In this document: positions 35,531-44,526 of the stretch, in pieces
Layout of the letters: every line of letters begins with the position of its first letter
Position numbering within the stretch: position 1 is the stretch's first letter
From: Symbioplanes lichenis
GTDB lineage: Bacteria > Actinomycetota > Actinomycetes > Mycobacteriales > Micromonosporaceae
Assembly (NCBI RefSeq): GCF_030709675.1
Contig: NZ_JAUZQD010000011.1
Coordinates: 280,083 to 344,082, forward strand
Direction of reading: 5' to 3'
DNA: 64,000 nucleotides
Program-made: the position numbers and the translations under genes
The notes under the pieces: model-generated
What the model was told of the DNA's origin: nothing
Database searches by the model: none
What the model saw: only the letters and a program-made list of their open reading frames with translations

Positions 35531-38500
35531 TCAGGAGCCCAGCTCGAGCATCCGGTCGACCACCCGCCGCGTCGCCTCGCCGTCGTCCAGGTCGCAGAAG
35601 CGGGCCTGGAAGGCCTGCCGCTCCGCCGTGAACAGGCTCGGGTCCTGCGCCAGCTCCGCGAGCGACTTGATCACGTCGTCGGACGTCATCAGGAGTGGGC
35701 CCGGGGCCTCGCTCTCGAAGTCGAAATAGAAGCCGCGCAGCTTGTCCCGGTAGTGCTCGAGGTCATAGGTGAAGAGCAGGATGGGCCGGCCGGTGTTGGC
35801 GAAGTCGAACATCACCGAGGAGTAGTCGGTGATCAGCACGTCGGTGATGCAGAGCAGGTCGGCCATGTCCGGATAGGTGGACACGTCGATGACGAAGCCC
35901 GAGCCGTCGTCCGGGATCGGGTCGACGACGTTGGGGTGGCGGCGCACCAGCAGGACGTGGTCGTCGCCGAGCATCCGGCGGGCGGCGGCCAGGTCGAGCT
36001 GCATCGACATCTTGTAGCGGCCCTGGCCGTAGAACTCGTCGTCGCGCCACGTGGGGGCGTACAGGATGGCGCGCTTGCCCTCCGGGACGCCGACGTGGCG
36101 GCGGATCGAGGCGATCGTGGCCGGGTCGTTCTGGAAGAGGATGTCGTTGCGCGGATAGCCCGACTCGAGCATCTCCCCGGGGAACCGGAAGGCGCGCTGC
36201 AGGATCGGTGTGCTGAACCTGTTGGGCGAGACCAGGAACGTCCAGTTGGGCGTCTCCTTGGCGACCCGGGTCAGATAGTCGCGGTCGGCGTGCTTGACGT
36301 CGGTGACGTCGAAGGCGATCCGCTTGAGCGGGGTGCCGTGCCACGTCTGCACCACGACCTGGCCGGGGCGGCGCTGGAACCAGTCCGGCAGGTGCGAGTT
36401 GGTGACGATGTAACGCGCGGTGGCGAGCGCTTCGTACCACTCGGTGCCGCCGAGGCGGGCCGGGGTGAGCGAGTCGGGTGTCGCCGCCTGGCCGTCGCGG
36501 ACCGTCACATATTGCGCCTCCAGCGGCAGGCCGCGGCGCAGCAGCTCCTCGTGCATGGCCTTGGGGCTGTCGCTGTACTGCCGGCCGCCGAAGCTCTCGA
36601 ACAGCACGGCGTCGCGCAGCGGGCTGCGGCGCAGGGCGGCGGTGCGCTTGTTGCGCAGCTGATCCCGCGCGTACGCCCCCCGCTCCTCGATGCGCAGCAC
36701 CGACCCGGCCCGCAGCGCCACGAAGTCGCCCTCGGACATCTCCAGCCGGAACTCGCGGTGGTCGTCGGGGGACAGCGACGGGCAGACGGACCGGACGGCG
36801 TTCGACACGACGAGGGTGGTCTTCGCGTACGCACCCCCGGCCCCGTGCGTCGTCAGGATGTCCCACAGCCCGGGGCGCAGCTCGACCGTGCCGCCCCACG
36901 ACGGCACTTCGGCCGGGTTGAGCCGGGCGGTCCACCGGTCGCCCTCGGCGCTCACCGCGAAGGCGCGCTCGTCGGCGGCGCCCCGCATGCGCAGGATGAT
37001 CTCCGGGACGCCGTCCTCGAGCCGGAAGTCGCCCGTCAGGACGAGCGTGCCGTCGGGCTCCCACTCGACGTGATTGGCCACCGGGCCCTGGGCGCGGGCG
37101 CAGAGCCAGAGGAAGCCACCCGCCGTACGCCGGACGAAGACGTGCCGGTCGAACATGCCGGACCGGGCCGTGGTGTGCGCGTCGGTCAGCAGGTGGGCCG
37201 ACTGGGCGGTGCCCCCGGCGGTGTAGCTCAGCTGGATGCGCCAGCGGTCCATGGGGCCGCCGGGCGGCGGCATGACCGGCTCGCCGGCGTGCTCGAACGC
37301 CTTGGTCAGCGGCACCACGGCGGTGAAGGGCGTGCTGCCCTTGCGGGTCTCGCCGAACTCGACGCGGTGGGTCAGCTCGGGCACCTCGGGCACCCGGCAC
37401 AGCTCGAGCGTGCCGTCGCTGGGCCGGGCCCCGATGATCTGGCCCTTGACGACGAGGCTCTCGCCCTCGAAGTGGACGCTGGTCGCCTTGGCCGCGGTCC
37501 GGTCGACGCGCAGCAGCAGGTTGGCGCCGTCGACGGACGGGGTCAGCTGGGTCGAGGCGTCGAGGTATTGCGGGGTGAGCCGCAGGCGGGACGGGTGCGG
37601 GCCGACCCGGAGCCTGTTCTTGCGCAGCTTGGTGCCGGCCAGGACGCCGACGGCGATGGTCCACCGGCCCTCGGTCCACCGGCCGCCCTGCTGCAGCGCG
37701 GCCGGGTCGACGGTGACCTCGAAGCCGGCCCAGTCGTAGGACTTGTCGGCGTGACTGGAGACCGCGGTCGCCTGCGGCTCGAGGCGGGGCGAGGCCGGCA
37801 GCGTCACGGTGCGCCCGGTGGCCCGCTCGCGCAGCCGCACGACCCGCATGGAGGTCCAGCGGGACGAGGCGGCCGTGCCGTCGATGAAGGCGAAGCCGCG
37901 CAGCACCAGCTTGCCGTCGCGCCACTCCAGCTCGGTGATCTGGCTCCGCAGCGCCGGGCGGCCCATCGCATAGAGCTCGCGCGGCACGCCCACCGCCGGG
38001 TCGTCGAGGAAGGGCAGCTCGGCGAAGCGCTTGTTGCCCTCGTGGCGGGTGCCGACGGGCATGCCGGGCCGGGTGGCCATGACGACCTCGAGCAGCTCGG
38101 TCAGCTTGTTCTGCCGGACGAGACTCCAGCAGACCGCGAACTTGGGCGGCAGGCCCTCGATCGTGCCCGGGCTGACCTTGGCCAGGAAGAGGTTGGCCTC
38201 GCGCATGAACGCGGCGCGGAACTCGTCGTCGGCGTCCGGCAGCGCGTTGAGCACGATGGCGAAGTCGTCGACCAGGACATTGGCGTCGTACGCCTGCTTG
38301 ACCTCGCTCTGCTGGTGCTCGCCGAGGAAGGTGCTGACCCGCTCGACGGCGCGCAGCCGGTCGCCGGTCAGCTTCCAGTCGGTCTTGCGCTGGGTGATCG
38401 ACTGCTCGCCGGCCTCGCGCTTGCGCCAGTAGTAGACCGGGACGTTGACGACGTCGACCGACTTGGCGACGGCGTGCGCGGTCAGCGCGATCGGCACGTC

Positions 38501-39178
38501 CTCGAAGACGACGCCCTCGGGGAAGGTCAGCTGGTTGGCGTCCCAGAACTCGCGGCGGAAGACCTTGTTCCAGACCGTGCGGTCCTTGAGCAGCGTGAGG
38601 CGCTTGCTGACATGGGTACGCAGGACGGTGCGCCCGAAGATCGGCGTGTGCATGGGCGACGCGGCGGCGCCCTTGGACGTCAGCGACCGGACGGCCCCGC
38701 AGGCGAAGTCGGAGCCGGTCGTCGCCAGCGTCGTCATGAGCATCTCGTACGCGTAGGGCGGCACCACGTCGTCGCCGTCGGCGAAGGTCAAGAACTCGCC
38801 TTGCGCGGCCGCGATGCCGACGTTGCGCGCCTTGCCCGGGCCGCCCTCGGCCTGGTGGATCACGCGGAAGCGCGAGTCCTTGCGGGCCCACTCGTCGGCG
38901 ATGGCGGCCGTCCCGTCGACCGAGCCGTCGTCCACGACGACGACCTCGAGGCGCTGCCACGACTGGCGGGCCAGCGAGGCGAGACAGTCCTCCAGGAAGA
39001 TCTCGATGTCGTGGGCCGGCACCACGACGCTCAGGAGCGGCTGCCCGCCGCCGGCTTCCGGCCGGGGCGACTCCGCGACCGAGTCGGTGACGCTGGGTGA
39101 TCGCTGAGCCGGAATGCGCTGGCTCTCCGGCTCCCGTAGGTGGGCGCGCTCATCGGCGCCGACGATACGGTTGTCCAC
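35531..39178 (-). CDS. Bifunctional glycosyltransferase / CDP-glycerol glycerophosphotransferase
   Basis: About 1215 residues. The N-terminus is a GT2 glycosyltransferase (LLSVVVPAHDIEIFLEDCL, VVVDDGSVDGT, FADGDDVVPP; ~45-270). A long beta-rich middle (~390-800) has no assigned role. The C-terminal ~400 residues are TagB/TagF-like: VVVQTWHGTPLKRIAFD, SPNRFSTPILQRAF, ILYAPTWRDDEFY, LLVRRHPNV, ITDYSSVMFDF. TagF proteins polymerise glycerol-phosphate of wall teichoic acid on the inner membrane face. Linking sugar transfer and glycerophosphate polymerisation in one chain suggests synthesis of a glycosylated teichoic-type polymer. GTG 39178 has GAGGAG eight bases upstream; GTG 39187 is the outer alternative. 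Confidence 0.88.
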   Translation of the reverse strand: MDNRIVGADERAHLREPESQRIPAQRSPSVTDSVAESPRPEAGGGQPLLSVVVPAHDIEIFLEDCLASLARQSWQRLEVVVVDDGSVDGTAAIADEWARKDSRFRVIHQAEGGPGKARNVGIAAAQGEFLTFADGDDVVPPYAYEMLMTTLATTGSDFACGAVRSLTSKGAAASPMHTPIFGRTVLRTHVSKRLTLLKDRTVWNKVFRREFWDANQLTFPEGVVFEDVPIALTAHAVAKSVDVVNVPVYYWRKREAGEQSITQRKTDWKLTGDRLRAVERVSTFLGEHQQSEVKQAYDANVLVDDFAIVLNALPDADDEFRAAFMREANLFLAKVSPGTIEGLPPKFAVCWSLVRQNKLTELLEVVMATRPGMPVGTRHEGNKRFAELPFLDDPAVGVPRELYAMGRPALRSQITELEWRDGKLVLRGFAFIDGTAASSRWTSMRVVRLRERATGRTVTLPASPRLEPQATAVSSHADKSYDWAGFEVTVDPAALQQGGRWTEGRWTIAVGVLAGTKLRKNRLRVGPHPSRLRLTPQYLDASTQLTPSVDGANLLLRVDRTAAKATSVHFEGESLVVKGQIIGARPSDGTLELCRVPEVPELTHRVEFGETRKGSTPFTAVVPLTKAFEHAGEPVMPPPGGPMDRWRIQLSYTAGGTAQSAHLLTDAHTTARSGMFDRHVFVRRTAGGFLWLCARAQGPVANHVEWEPDGTLVLTGDFRLEDGVPEIILRMRGAADERAFAVSAEGDRWTARLNPAEVPSWGGTVELRPGLWDILTTHGAGGAYAKTTLVVSNAVRSVCPSLSPDDHREFRLEMSEGDFVALRAGSVLRIEERGAYARDQLRNKRTAALRRSPLRDAVLFESFGGRQYSDSPKAMHEELLRRGLPLEAQYVTVRDGQAATPDSLTPARLGGTEWYEALATARYIVTNSHLPDWFQRRPGQVVVQTWHGTPLKRIAFDVTDVKHADRDYLTRVAKETPNWTFLVSPNRFSTPILQRAFRFPGEMLESGYPRNDILFQNDPATIASIRRHVGVPEGKRAILYAPTWRDDEFYGQGRYKMSMQLDLAAARRMLGDDHVLLVRRHPNVVDPIPDDGSGFVIDVSTYPDMADLLCITDVLITDYSSVMFDFANTGRPILLFTYDLEHYRDKLRGFYFDFESEAPGPLLMTSDDVIKSLAELAQDPSLFTAERQAFQARFCDLDDGEATRRVVDRMLELGS

Positions 39179-39316
39179 TCCGCTCACTCCTCAACCCGGC
39201 CCGCGCCGGATCGCCCTCGGTCCCTCGGCACGCACGGCCGCCCCCGCACGGTACACGCGCGGTCAACGTGTCGTTCGGGCCGCGTCCACCTGCGGCAACG
39301 GAAACTTAGCATTGAT

Positions 39317-39356
39317 CTGTCCGGATTAAATCGGGCGAAAAGCTTAATCCGGACAG
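39317..39356. promoter_or_regulatory. Perfect 13-bp inverted repeat (operator candidate)
   Basis: CTGTCCGGATTAA (39317-39329) and TTAATCCGGACAG (39344-39356) are perfect arms around a 14-base AT-rich centre. Neither arm is followed by a T-run, and both flanking genes are transcribed away, so a protein-binding operator is more likely than a terminator. It lies ~140 bp upstream of the GT2-TagF start and ~115 bp upstream of the first CIRCE. Confidence 0.6.
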
Positions 39357-39470
39357 CTGATCTCCGCCTCCGGGCGTGTCTCACTCTTGCCTCGCCGCCG
39401 GTCCTCGCGGATCGTTCACGCATTGTGATCAACGAGGCATTGCGCCGCCGCCGCGGACCCGGCCGTTCTC

Positions 39471-39497
39471 CTTGCACTCGACCCCTGCGAGTGCTAA
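39471..39497 (+). promoter_or_regulatory. CIRCE element 1 (HrcA operator)
   Basis: CTTGCACTC-N9-GAGTGCTAA matches the CIRCE consensus TTAGCACTC-N9-GAGTGCTAA closely, with the 9-bp spacer exact. It covers a promoter-like TTGCAC (39473-39478) and TAAACA (39495-39500) pair with 16-bp spacing, so HrcA binding would block RNA polymerase. It controls groEL. Confidence 0.85.
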
Positions 39498-39505
39498 ACA
39501 AGTCA

Positions 39506-39532
39506 TTGGCACTCGCGAGTTGTGAGTGCCAG
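39506..39532 (+). promoter_or_regulatory. CIRCE element 2 (HrcA operator)
   Basis: TTGGCACTC-N9-GAGTGCCAG, again with the exact 9-bp spacer. It lies 35 bp (centre to centre) downstream of the first element and at the predicted transcription start. Tandem CIRCE sites imply tight, possibly cooperative HrcA repression of groEL, released on heat shock. Confidence 0.88.
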
Positions 39533-39723
39533 CAGGTCGGGACGGTGGGGTCACGGCCGCGGTGCTGCCATCGGCGCCGGGGCACAGGACCGGTCGTCGC
39601 GGGCTATCCGGCTCGGCCTGAGGACGTCGCATCGCCAGGTGGCGACGTCCACAGCGATTCTCGACGTGCGGAAAGCGGGCCGACGAGGCCCGGCGCCGCG
39701 AATGTCCAGGAGGACACAGCCGT

Positions 39724-41346
<1,623 letters not shown>

Positions 41347-41362
41347 GTCCGGTCCCGGGCCC

Positions 41363-41427
41363 GGCCCGCCGCACGGCGGGCCGCAGCAAGGCATGAAAGC
41401 GGGTCGCCCTTCGGGGCGGCCCGCTTT
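41363..41427 (+). terminator. Tandem hairpin terminator of groEL
   Basis: A first stem GGCCCGCC-GCAC-GGCGGGCC occupies 41363-41382. A second, stronger stem pairs 41396-41409 with 41414-41427: AAAGCGGGTCGCCC against GGGCGGCCCGCTTT, closed by a stable C(TTCG)G tetraloop and followed by TCGTTAT. It separates groEL from the MarR-type gene. Confidence 0.88.
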
Positions 41428-41434
41428 TCGTTAT

Positions 41435-41446
41435 CAGTGCCAACTA
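41435..41446. promoter_or_regulatory. CAGTGCCAACTA motif before the marR-type gene
   Basis: CAGTGCCAACTA is identical to a motif before the ahpD-like gene (42768-42779). On the minus strand it reads TAGTTGGCACTG, followed here by ATAA, giving the imperfect dyad TTGGCA-C-TGATAA. It lies ~10 bp before the regulator's ATG (41457), where an autorepressor would bind. Confidence 0.6.
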
Positions 41447-41456
41447 AGCTGGGGGG

Positions 41457-42170
41457 ATGCCGCACGTTCCGGGGCTGCCGCCCGAGGCCCAGCTGCTGGC
41501 CGGCCTCGCCCGCCTCGGCCAGGCCGTGCGCATGGAGGCCATCCGCAACGCCGGCCCGCACAACCTGTCGCCGTTGCAGGCCGACATCGTCAGCCTCCTG
41601 CAGGGCAGCCGGGAGCCGTTGCGCCAGGGCGACATCGTCACCGCCCTGGCCTCCACCGCGCCGACCGTCTCCGACGCGGTGCGCGTGCTGCGGCGCAAGG
41701 AGCTGCTGGAAGCCGTCCGCGACCCCGGCGACGCCCGGGCCGTGCGGCTCAGCCTGACGCCGGAGGGCCAAGCCGAGGCGGGCCGCCTGGCGATCACGTC
41801 CGAGCGCCTGGGCAGCGCCGTCGCCACGCTGTCACCGGAGGACTTCACGGCCACGCTCCGCGGCGTCGTGACCCTGATGCGCGAGCTGCAGGACCGGCGC
41901 CTGATCCCGGTCTCCCAGATGTGCCTGACCTGCCGCTTCTTCGTCCGGGACGCCCACCCCGCCGCCACCGGGCGCCCCCACCACTGCAACTATGTCGACG
42001 CCCCGTTCGGCGACGCGGAGCTGCGGGTCACCTGCCCCGACCACGAACTGCCGGCGGCGGCTTCCGCGGCTTCCGCCGCTTCCGCGGCTTCCGCCGCTTC
42101 CGCCGCTTCCGCGGCTTCCGCCGCTTCCGCCGCTTCCGCCGCTTCCGGCGCTTCCGCCGCGGACGAGTGA
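41457..42170 (+). CDS. MarR-family regulator with C-terminal Cys/His motif and Ala-Ser repeat tail
   Basis: 237 residues. The winged HTH is ALASTAPTVSDAVRVLRRKE with the wing DPGDARAVRLSLTPEG (~45-105), and dimerisation helices flank it. After the MarR fold, CLTCRFF (~160), HHCNYVDAPF (~176) and VTCPDHEL (~196) give a C-x2-C...H-H-C...C-x2-H set suited to binding zinc or iron. The last ~36 residues are (Ala-Ala-Ser) repeats encoded by a 9-bp minisatellite. It is convergent with an AhpD-like gene and shares a promoter motif with it, so it probably represses that gene in response to oxidants or thiol-reactive ligands. Confidence 0.88.
   Translation: MPHVPGLPPEAQLLAGLARLGQAVRMEAIRNAGPHNLSPLQADIVSLLQGSREPLRQGDIVTALASTAPTVSDAVRVLRRKELLEAVRDPGDARAVRLSLTPEGQAEAGRLAITSERLGSAVATLSPEDFTATLRGVVTLMRELQDRRLIPVSQMCLTCRFFVRDAHPAATGRPHHCNYVDAPFGDAELRVTCPDHELPAAASAASAASAASAASAASAASAASAASAASGASAADE
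42058..42159 (+). repeat. 9-bp coding minisatellite (Ala-Ala-Ser)
   Basis: About eleven tandem copies of a 9-bp unit (GCTTCCGCG/GCTTCCGCC) at the 3' end of the MarR-type gene encode (AAS)n. Copies differ only at the wobble base, so expansion looks recent. The unit is a multiple of three, so gain or loss changes tail length but not frame. Confidence 0.92.
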
Positions 42171-42189
42171 CCCGCGCGCCGCGGCCGGG

Positions 42190-42744
42190 TCAGTGGCCGA
42201 TGCTGACGCCGGCCACCGGCGGGAAGTCCAGCGTCGTCTGCCCGACCGAGTTGAAATAGTTCGTGAAGGCGTTCAACGCGACCGCCGCCACGATCTCCCC
42301 GACCTCCCCGTCCGACCAGCCCGCCGCGCGAACCGCGTCCAGGTCCTGATCGCTGACAAAGCCCTTGGTCGCGATGACCTCCCGCGCGAAGACCAGGGCC
42401 GCCTCGGTCTTCGGATCGGACGCCTGAGCACTGCGCCCGGCCGCCAGATCCTCCGCCGAGACGCCGGCCTTCGCCCCGAGCACGGTGTGCGCGGCCAGGC
42501 AGTAACCGCAGTCGTTGGCCACGGCCGAGACCAGGGCGATCTGTTCCTGCACGGCAGCCGGCAGCAGCCCCTGCGACAGCGCCCCACTGAACTGCAGATA
42601 CGCGTTCAGCGTGGCCGGCGACGCGGCCATCGCCCGCATCATGTTCGGCGTGACCCCAAGGGCGCGCTCGACCTTGCCGAGGAGGGCCCGAGCCTTCGGA
42701 TCGGTGTCAGCGGCGGCCGGGTCGACGGTGGTGAGACGAGACAT
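42190..42744 (-). CDS. Carboxymuconolactone decarboxylase/AhpD-like alkylhydroperoxidase
   Basis: 184 residues. The CxxC redox motif is in NDCGYCLAAHTVLGAKAG (~80-97), with the downstream His positioned as in AhpD-like peroxidases. The all-helical CMD fold is apparent, and EIVAAVALNAFTNYFN near the C-terminus is characteristic. Family members reduce peroxides using the two cysteines. AAGGAG lies seven bases before ATG 42744, and a TTGGCA-G-TGCCAA palindrome lies ~20 bp further upstream. Control by the convergent MarR-type gene is likely. Confidence 0.9.
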   Translation of the reverse strand: MSRLTTVDPAAADTDPKARALLGKVERALGVTPNMMRAMAASPATLNAYLQFSGALSQGLLPAAVQEQIALVSAVANDCGYCLAAHTVLGAKAGVSAEDLAAGRSAQASDPKTEAALVFAREVIATKGFVSDQDLDAVRAAGWSDGEVGEIVAAVALNAFTNYFNSVGQTTLDFPPVAGVSIGH

Positions 42745-42763
42745 CGAACTTCTCCTTCGCTGA

Positions 42764-42779
42764 TTGGCAGTGCCAACTA
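42764..42779. promoter_or_regulatory. Palindromic operator candidate before the ahpD-like gene
   Basis: TTGGCA-G-TGCCAA (42764-42776) is a perfect 6-bp-arm palindrome containing the CAGTGCCAACTA motif (42768-42779) that also precedes the marR-type gene. It is ~20 bp upstream of the ahpD-like start codon (42744, minus strand). Confidence 0.65.
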
Positions 42780-43198
42780 TAGGCCGCAGACCGCCCCGCA
42801 GCGCAAGAACCGGCCACTGTGGCCCCCACGTCCGTCACCGCAGCTGCCTCGTCGCCCCGAAGGCTATGGACTGGCAGCGAAGAGGGGCCTGCTGTGGAAG
42901 CGCCTGTGAATAACTTGCGGCTGTGGATAGGCGCGGCCCACGAGCGAGTTGCCTGTTCCGGGGGGCCTTACTGGGGGAAGGAAGGCCAGCCGCTCGTTGC
43001 CTTGATCGATTCGACGAGGTTGTCGATGTCCACGGGTCCGTTCGTCTCCGCCATCAGTGTCTGTCCGACCCGGAGCGGCTCTGCTTCGGCCAGCCATCGT
43101 GGCCATCCGCCATCGGCGGAGCATGTCACACCACAACAGGTCCGGGCGCCCGGATGCGACGCGAGACCTGGACCACGCCATGAGAGGCAGGGCACGCC
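42780..43198. other. 419-bp region without a secure gene
   Basis: No well-supported gene. A minus-strand ORF at 42968-43195 (75 codons; ends VESIKATSGWPSFPQ) has plausible composition near its 3' end (VGQTLMAETNGPVDIDNLVE) but no ribosome site or known family; it may be a small gene or a decayed remnant. TGTGAATAA (42905-42913) and TGTGGATAG (42922-42930) are each one mismatch from a DnaA box. GC is lower and more uneven than in flanking genes. Confidence 0.4.
42968..43195 (-). CDS. Possible small ORF or gene remnant
   Basis: 75 codons on the minus strand, starting 3 bp before the end of the Gfo/Idh/MocA gene, from which it would be read on. Three cysteines near the N-terminus (MPCLSW, RTCCGVTC) are followed by a tryptophan-rich segment (GGWPRWLAEAEPLRVG) and a hydrophilic C-terminus. 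No family is recognised and no ribosome site is evident. It could be translated by readthrough of the upstream mRNA or be the truncated end of a lost gene. Confidence 0.25.
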   Translation of the reverse strand: MPCLSWRGPGLASHPGARTCCGVTCSADGGWPRWLAEAEPLRVGQTLMAETNGPVDIDNLVESIKATSGWPSFPQ

Positions 43199-44452
43199 CT
43201 AATCGTCGAGGGTGATGACGGTGCCGGTCTGGCGGGCTTTTTCGGCGGCCCAGACGACTCGGTGGGTGGCGAGGCTCTGGGTGGCGTCCGAGGTGAGCAG
43301 GGACGGGTCGTGGGAGGAGACCGCGGCGAGGAAGGCTGCGATCAGGCCCTCGTCGCCGCCGCCGTGGCCGCCGGCGGCGTCGGGGCCGCCTTCGGTTGTT
43401 GCGGAGAGGGTGGTTTCGGTGCCGGTGCGGAAGTTGACGTAGCGGGCCGTGTGGCCGTCGCCGTCGAGGTAGCCGTGGGTGCCCAGGAGGCGGGTCTTGC
43501 GGTGTTCCATGGGTGTGAAGGCGCTCATGGTGAAGGCGCAGGTCGCGCCGTCGGGGAATTCCATGGTGACGACCTGGTGGTCGACGACGTCGTTGTCGCT
43601 GGCGTAGACACAGCGGCCGTACGGGCCCGTGCGCAGCGCTTCGAGCACGGCGGGCTCGGTGAACTCGTCGGTGATCGCGCCGAGCGGCCAGAAGTGCTGT
43701 TCCTCGTCGGCCAGGGCGGCCAGGTAGAACTTCGTGGCCGAGTACGGGCACGTCTGCTGGAGCGGGCAGTCGACGCACCGGTCGGCGGCGGTGGGCGGGC
43801 GCTCGGACGCGCGGAAGTGGGTGAGGCTGCCGAAGGAGCTGACCCGCCGGGGCGTACGCCCGAAGAGGTGGACCAGCCAGTCGATGTCGTGGCAGCTCTT
43901 GGTGAGCAGCATCGGGCCGGACTCGGCGGAGTTGCGCCAGTTGCCGCGGACGAAGGAGTGGGCGTGGTGCCACCAGCCGACCGGTTCGAGGTGCTGGACG
44001 CTCACGAGCCGGCCGATGAGCCCGTCGTCGAGGGCCTTCTTGAGCATGCGGGTGTACGGGGTGTAGCGCAGCACGTGACAGATGGCGAAGATGACGTTGT
44101 TGCGCAGGGCGGCGTCCGCGATGGCGACGGCTTCCGGCTCGGTCGGGGCCATCGGCTTCTCGAGGAGGATGTGGTAGCCGCGGTCGGCGAGCGCCACGGC
44201 GGGGCCGAGGTGCATGCGGTCCTGGGTGGCGATCACGGCGGCGTCGGCGAGGCGGGGCTGTGCGGCGAGGTCGGCCCAGTCCTCGTAGACCTGCTCCGCG
44301 GGGATGCCGAACTCCGTGGCCACCAGCTCGCGGCGGTGCCGGTCGGGCTCGGCGACGGCGACCACGCGGCCGTGACCGGAGGCGACCGCGTGCCGGGCGT
44401 ACGCCTGGCCCCTCAGGCCGGCGCCGGCGAGGGCTAGAGTCACTGCGGGCAT
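43199..44452 (-). CDS. Gfo/Idh/MocA-family NAD(P)-dependent oxidoreductase
   Basis: 417 residues. The Rossmann start is VTLALAGAGLRGQAYARHAV (~4-23). LLEKPMAPTEPEA (~93) carries the catalytic EKP lysine, and SCHDIDWLVHLFG (~190) the conserved HxxD. A CVDCPLQQTCPYSA cysteine cluster (~228-241), seen in a subset of this family, may bind metal or be structural. Family members oxidise or reduce sugars, inositols or their derivatives. AGGGACCC precedes ATG 44452. It is divergent from a ROK repressor and a sugar ABC importer, so it probably acts on the imported sugar. Confidence 0.9.
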   Translation of the reverse strand: MPAVTLALAGAGLRGQAYARHAVASGHGRVVAVAEPDRHRRELVATEFGIPAEQVYEDWADLAAQPRLADAAVIATQDRMHLGPAVALADRGYHILLEKPMAPTEPEAVAIADAALRNNVIFAICHVLRYTPYTRMLKKALDDGLIGRLVSVQHLEPVGWWHHAHSFVRGNWRNSAESGPMLLTKSCHDIDWLVHLFGRTPRRVSSFGSLTHFRASERPPTAADRCVDCPLQQTCPYSATKFYLAALADEEQHFWPLGAITDEFTEPAVLEALRTGPYGRCVYASDNDVVDHQVVTMEFPDGATCAFTMSAFTPMEHRKTRLLGTHGYLDGDGHTARYVNFRTGTETTLSATTEGGPDAAGGHGGGDEGLIAAFLAAVSSHDPSLLTSDATQSLATHRVVWAAEKARQTGTVITLDD

Positions 44453-44480
44453 GGGTCCCTCCGGAAAGATACTCTGGAGT

Positions 44481-44491
44481 CCATGATTATT
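44481..44491. promoter_or_regulatory. CCATGATTATT motif between Gfo/Idh/MocA and ROK genes
   Basis: CCATGATTATT at 44481-44491 differs by one base from CCATGATAATT at 45706-45716 in front of the sugar-binding-protein gene. Both are AT-rich islands in promoter intervals of the same locus, so they may be two operators for the ROK-family regulator. Confidence 0.4.
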
Positions 44492-44526
44492 GGCGGCGGA
44501 CGGCGTCGTTCACAAGGGGGGCCGGC

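Larger units (their letters stand above)
39179..39723. other. 545-bp divergent intergenic region before groEL
   Basis: Contains no convincing gene. From left to right it holds the leader of the GT2-TagF gene, an AT-rich 13-bp inverted repeat (39317-39356), a GC-rich spacer, two tandem CIRCE elements (39471-39532) with a promoter-like TTGCAC/TAAACA pair, and a ~190-bp groEL leader ending in AGGAGG (39709-39714). Transcription from both ends is expected. Confidence 0.7.

Noticed and set aside
42905..42930. Two DnaA-box-like sequences (TGTGAATAA, TGTGGATAG), and TGTGGACAA near 3993
   Set aside because: Each has one mismatch, only two occur together, and no dnaA, dnaN or oriC-like AT-rich cluster is present, so an origin is not supported.
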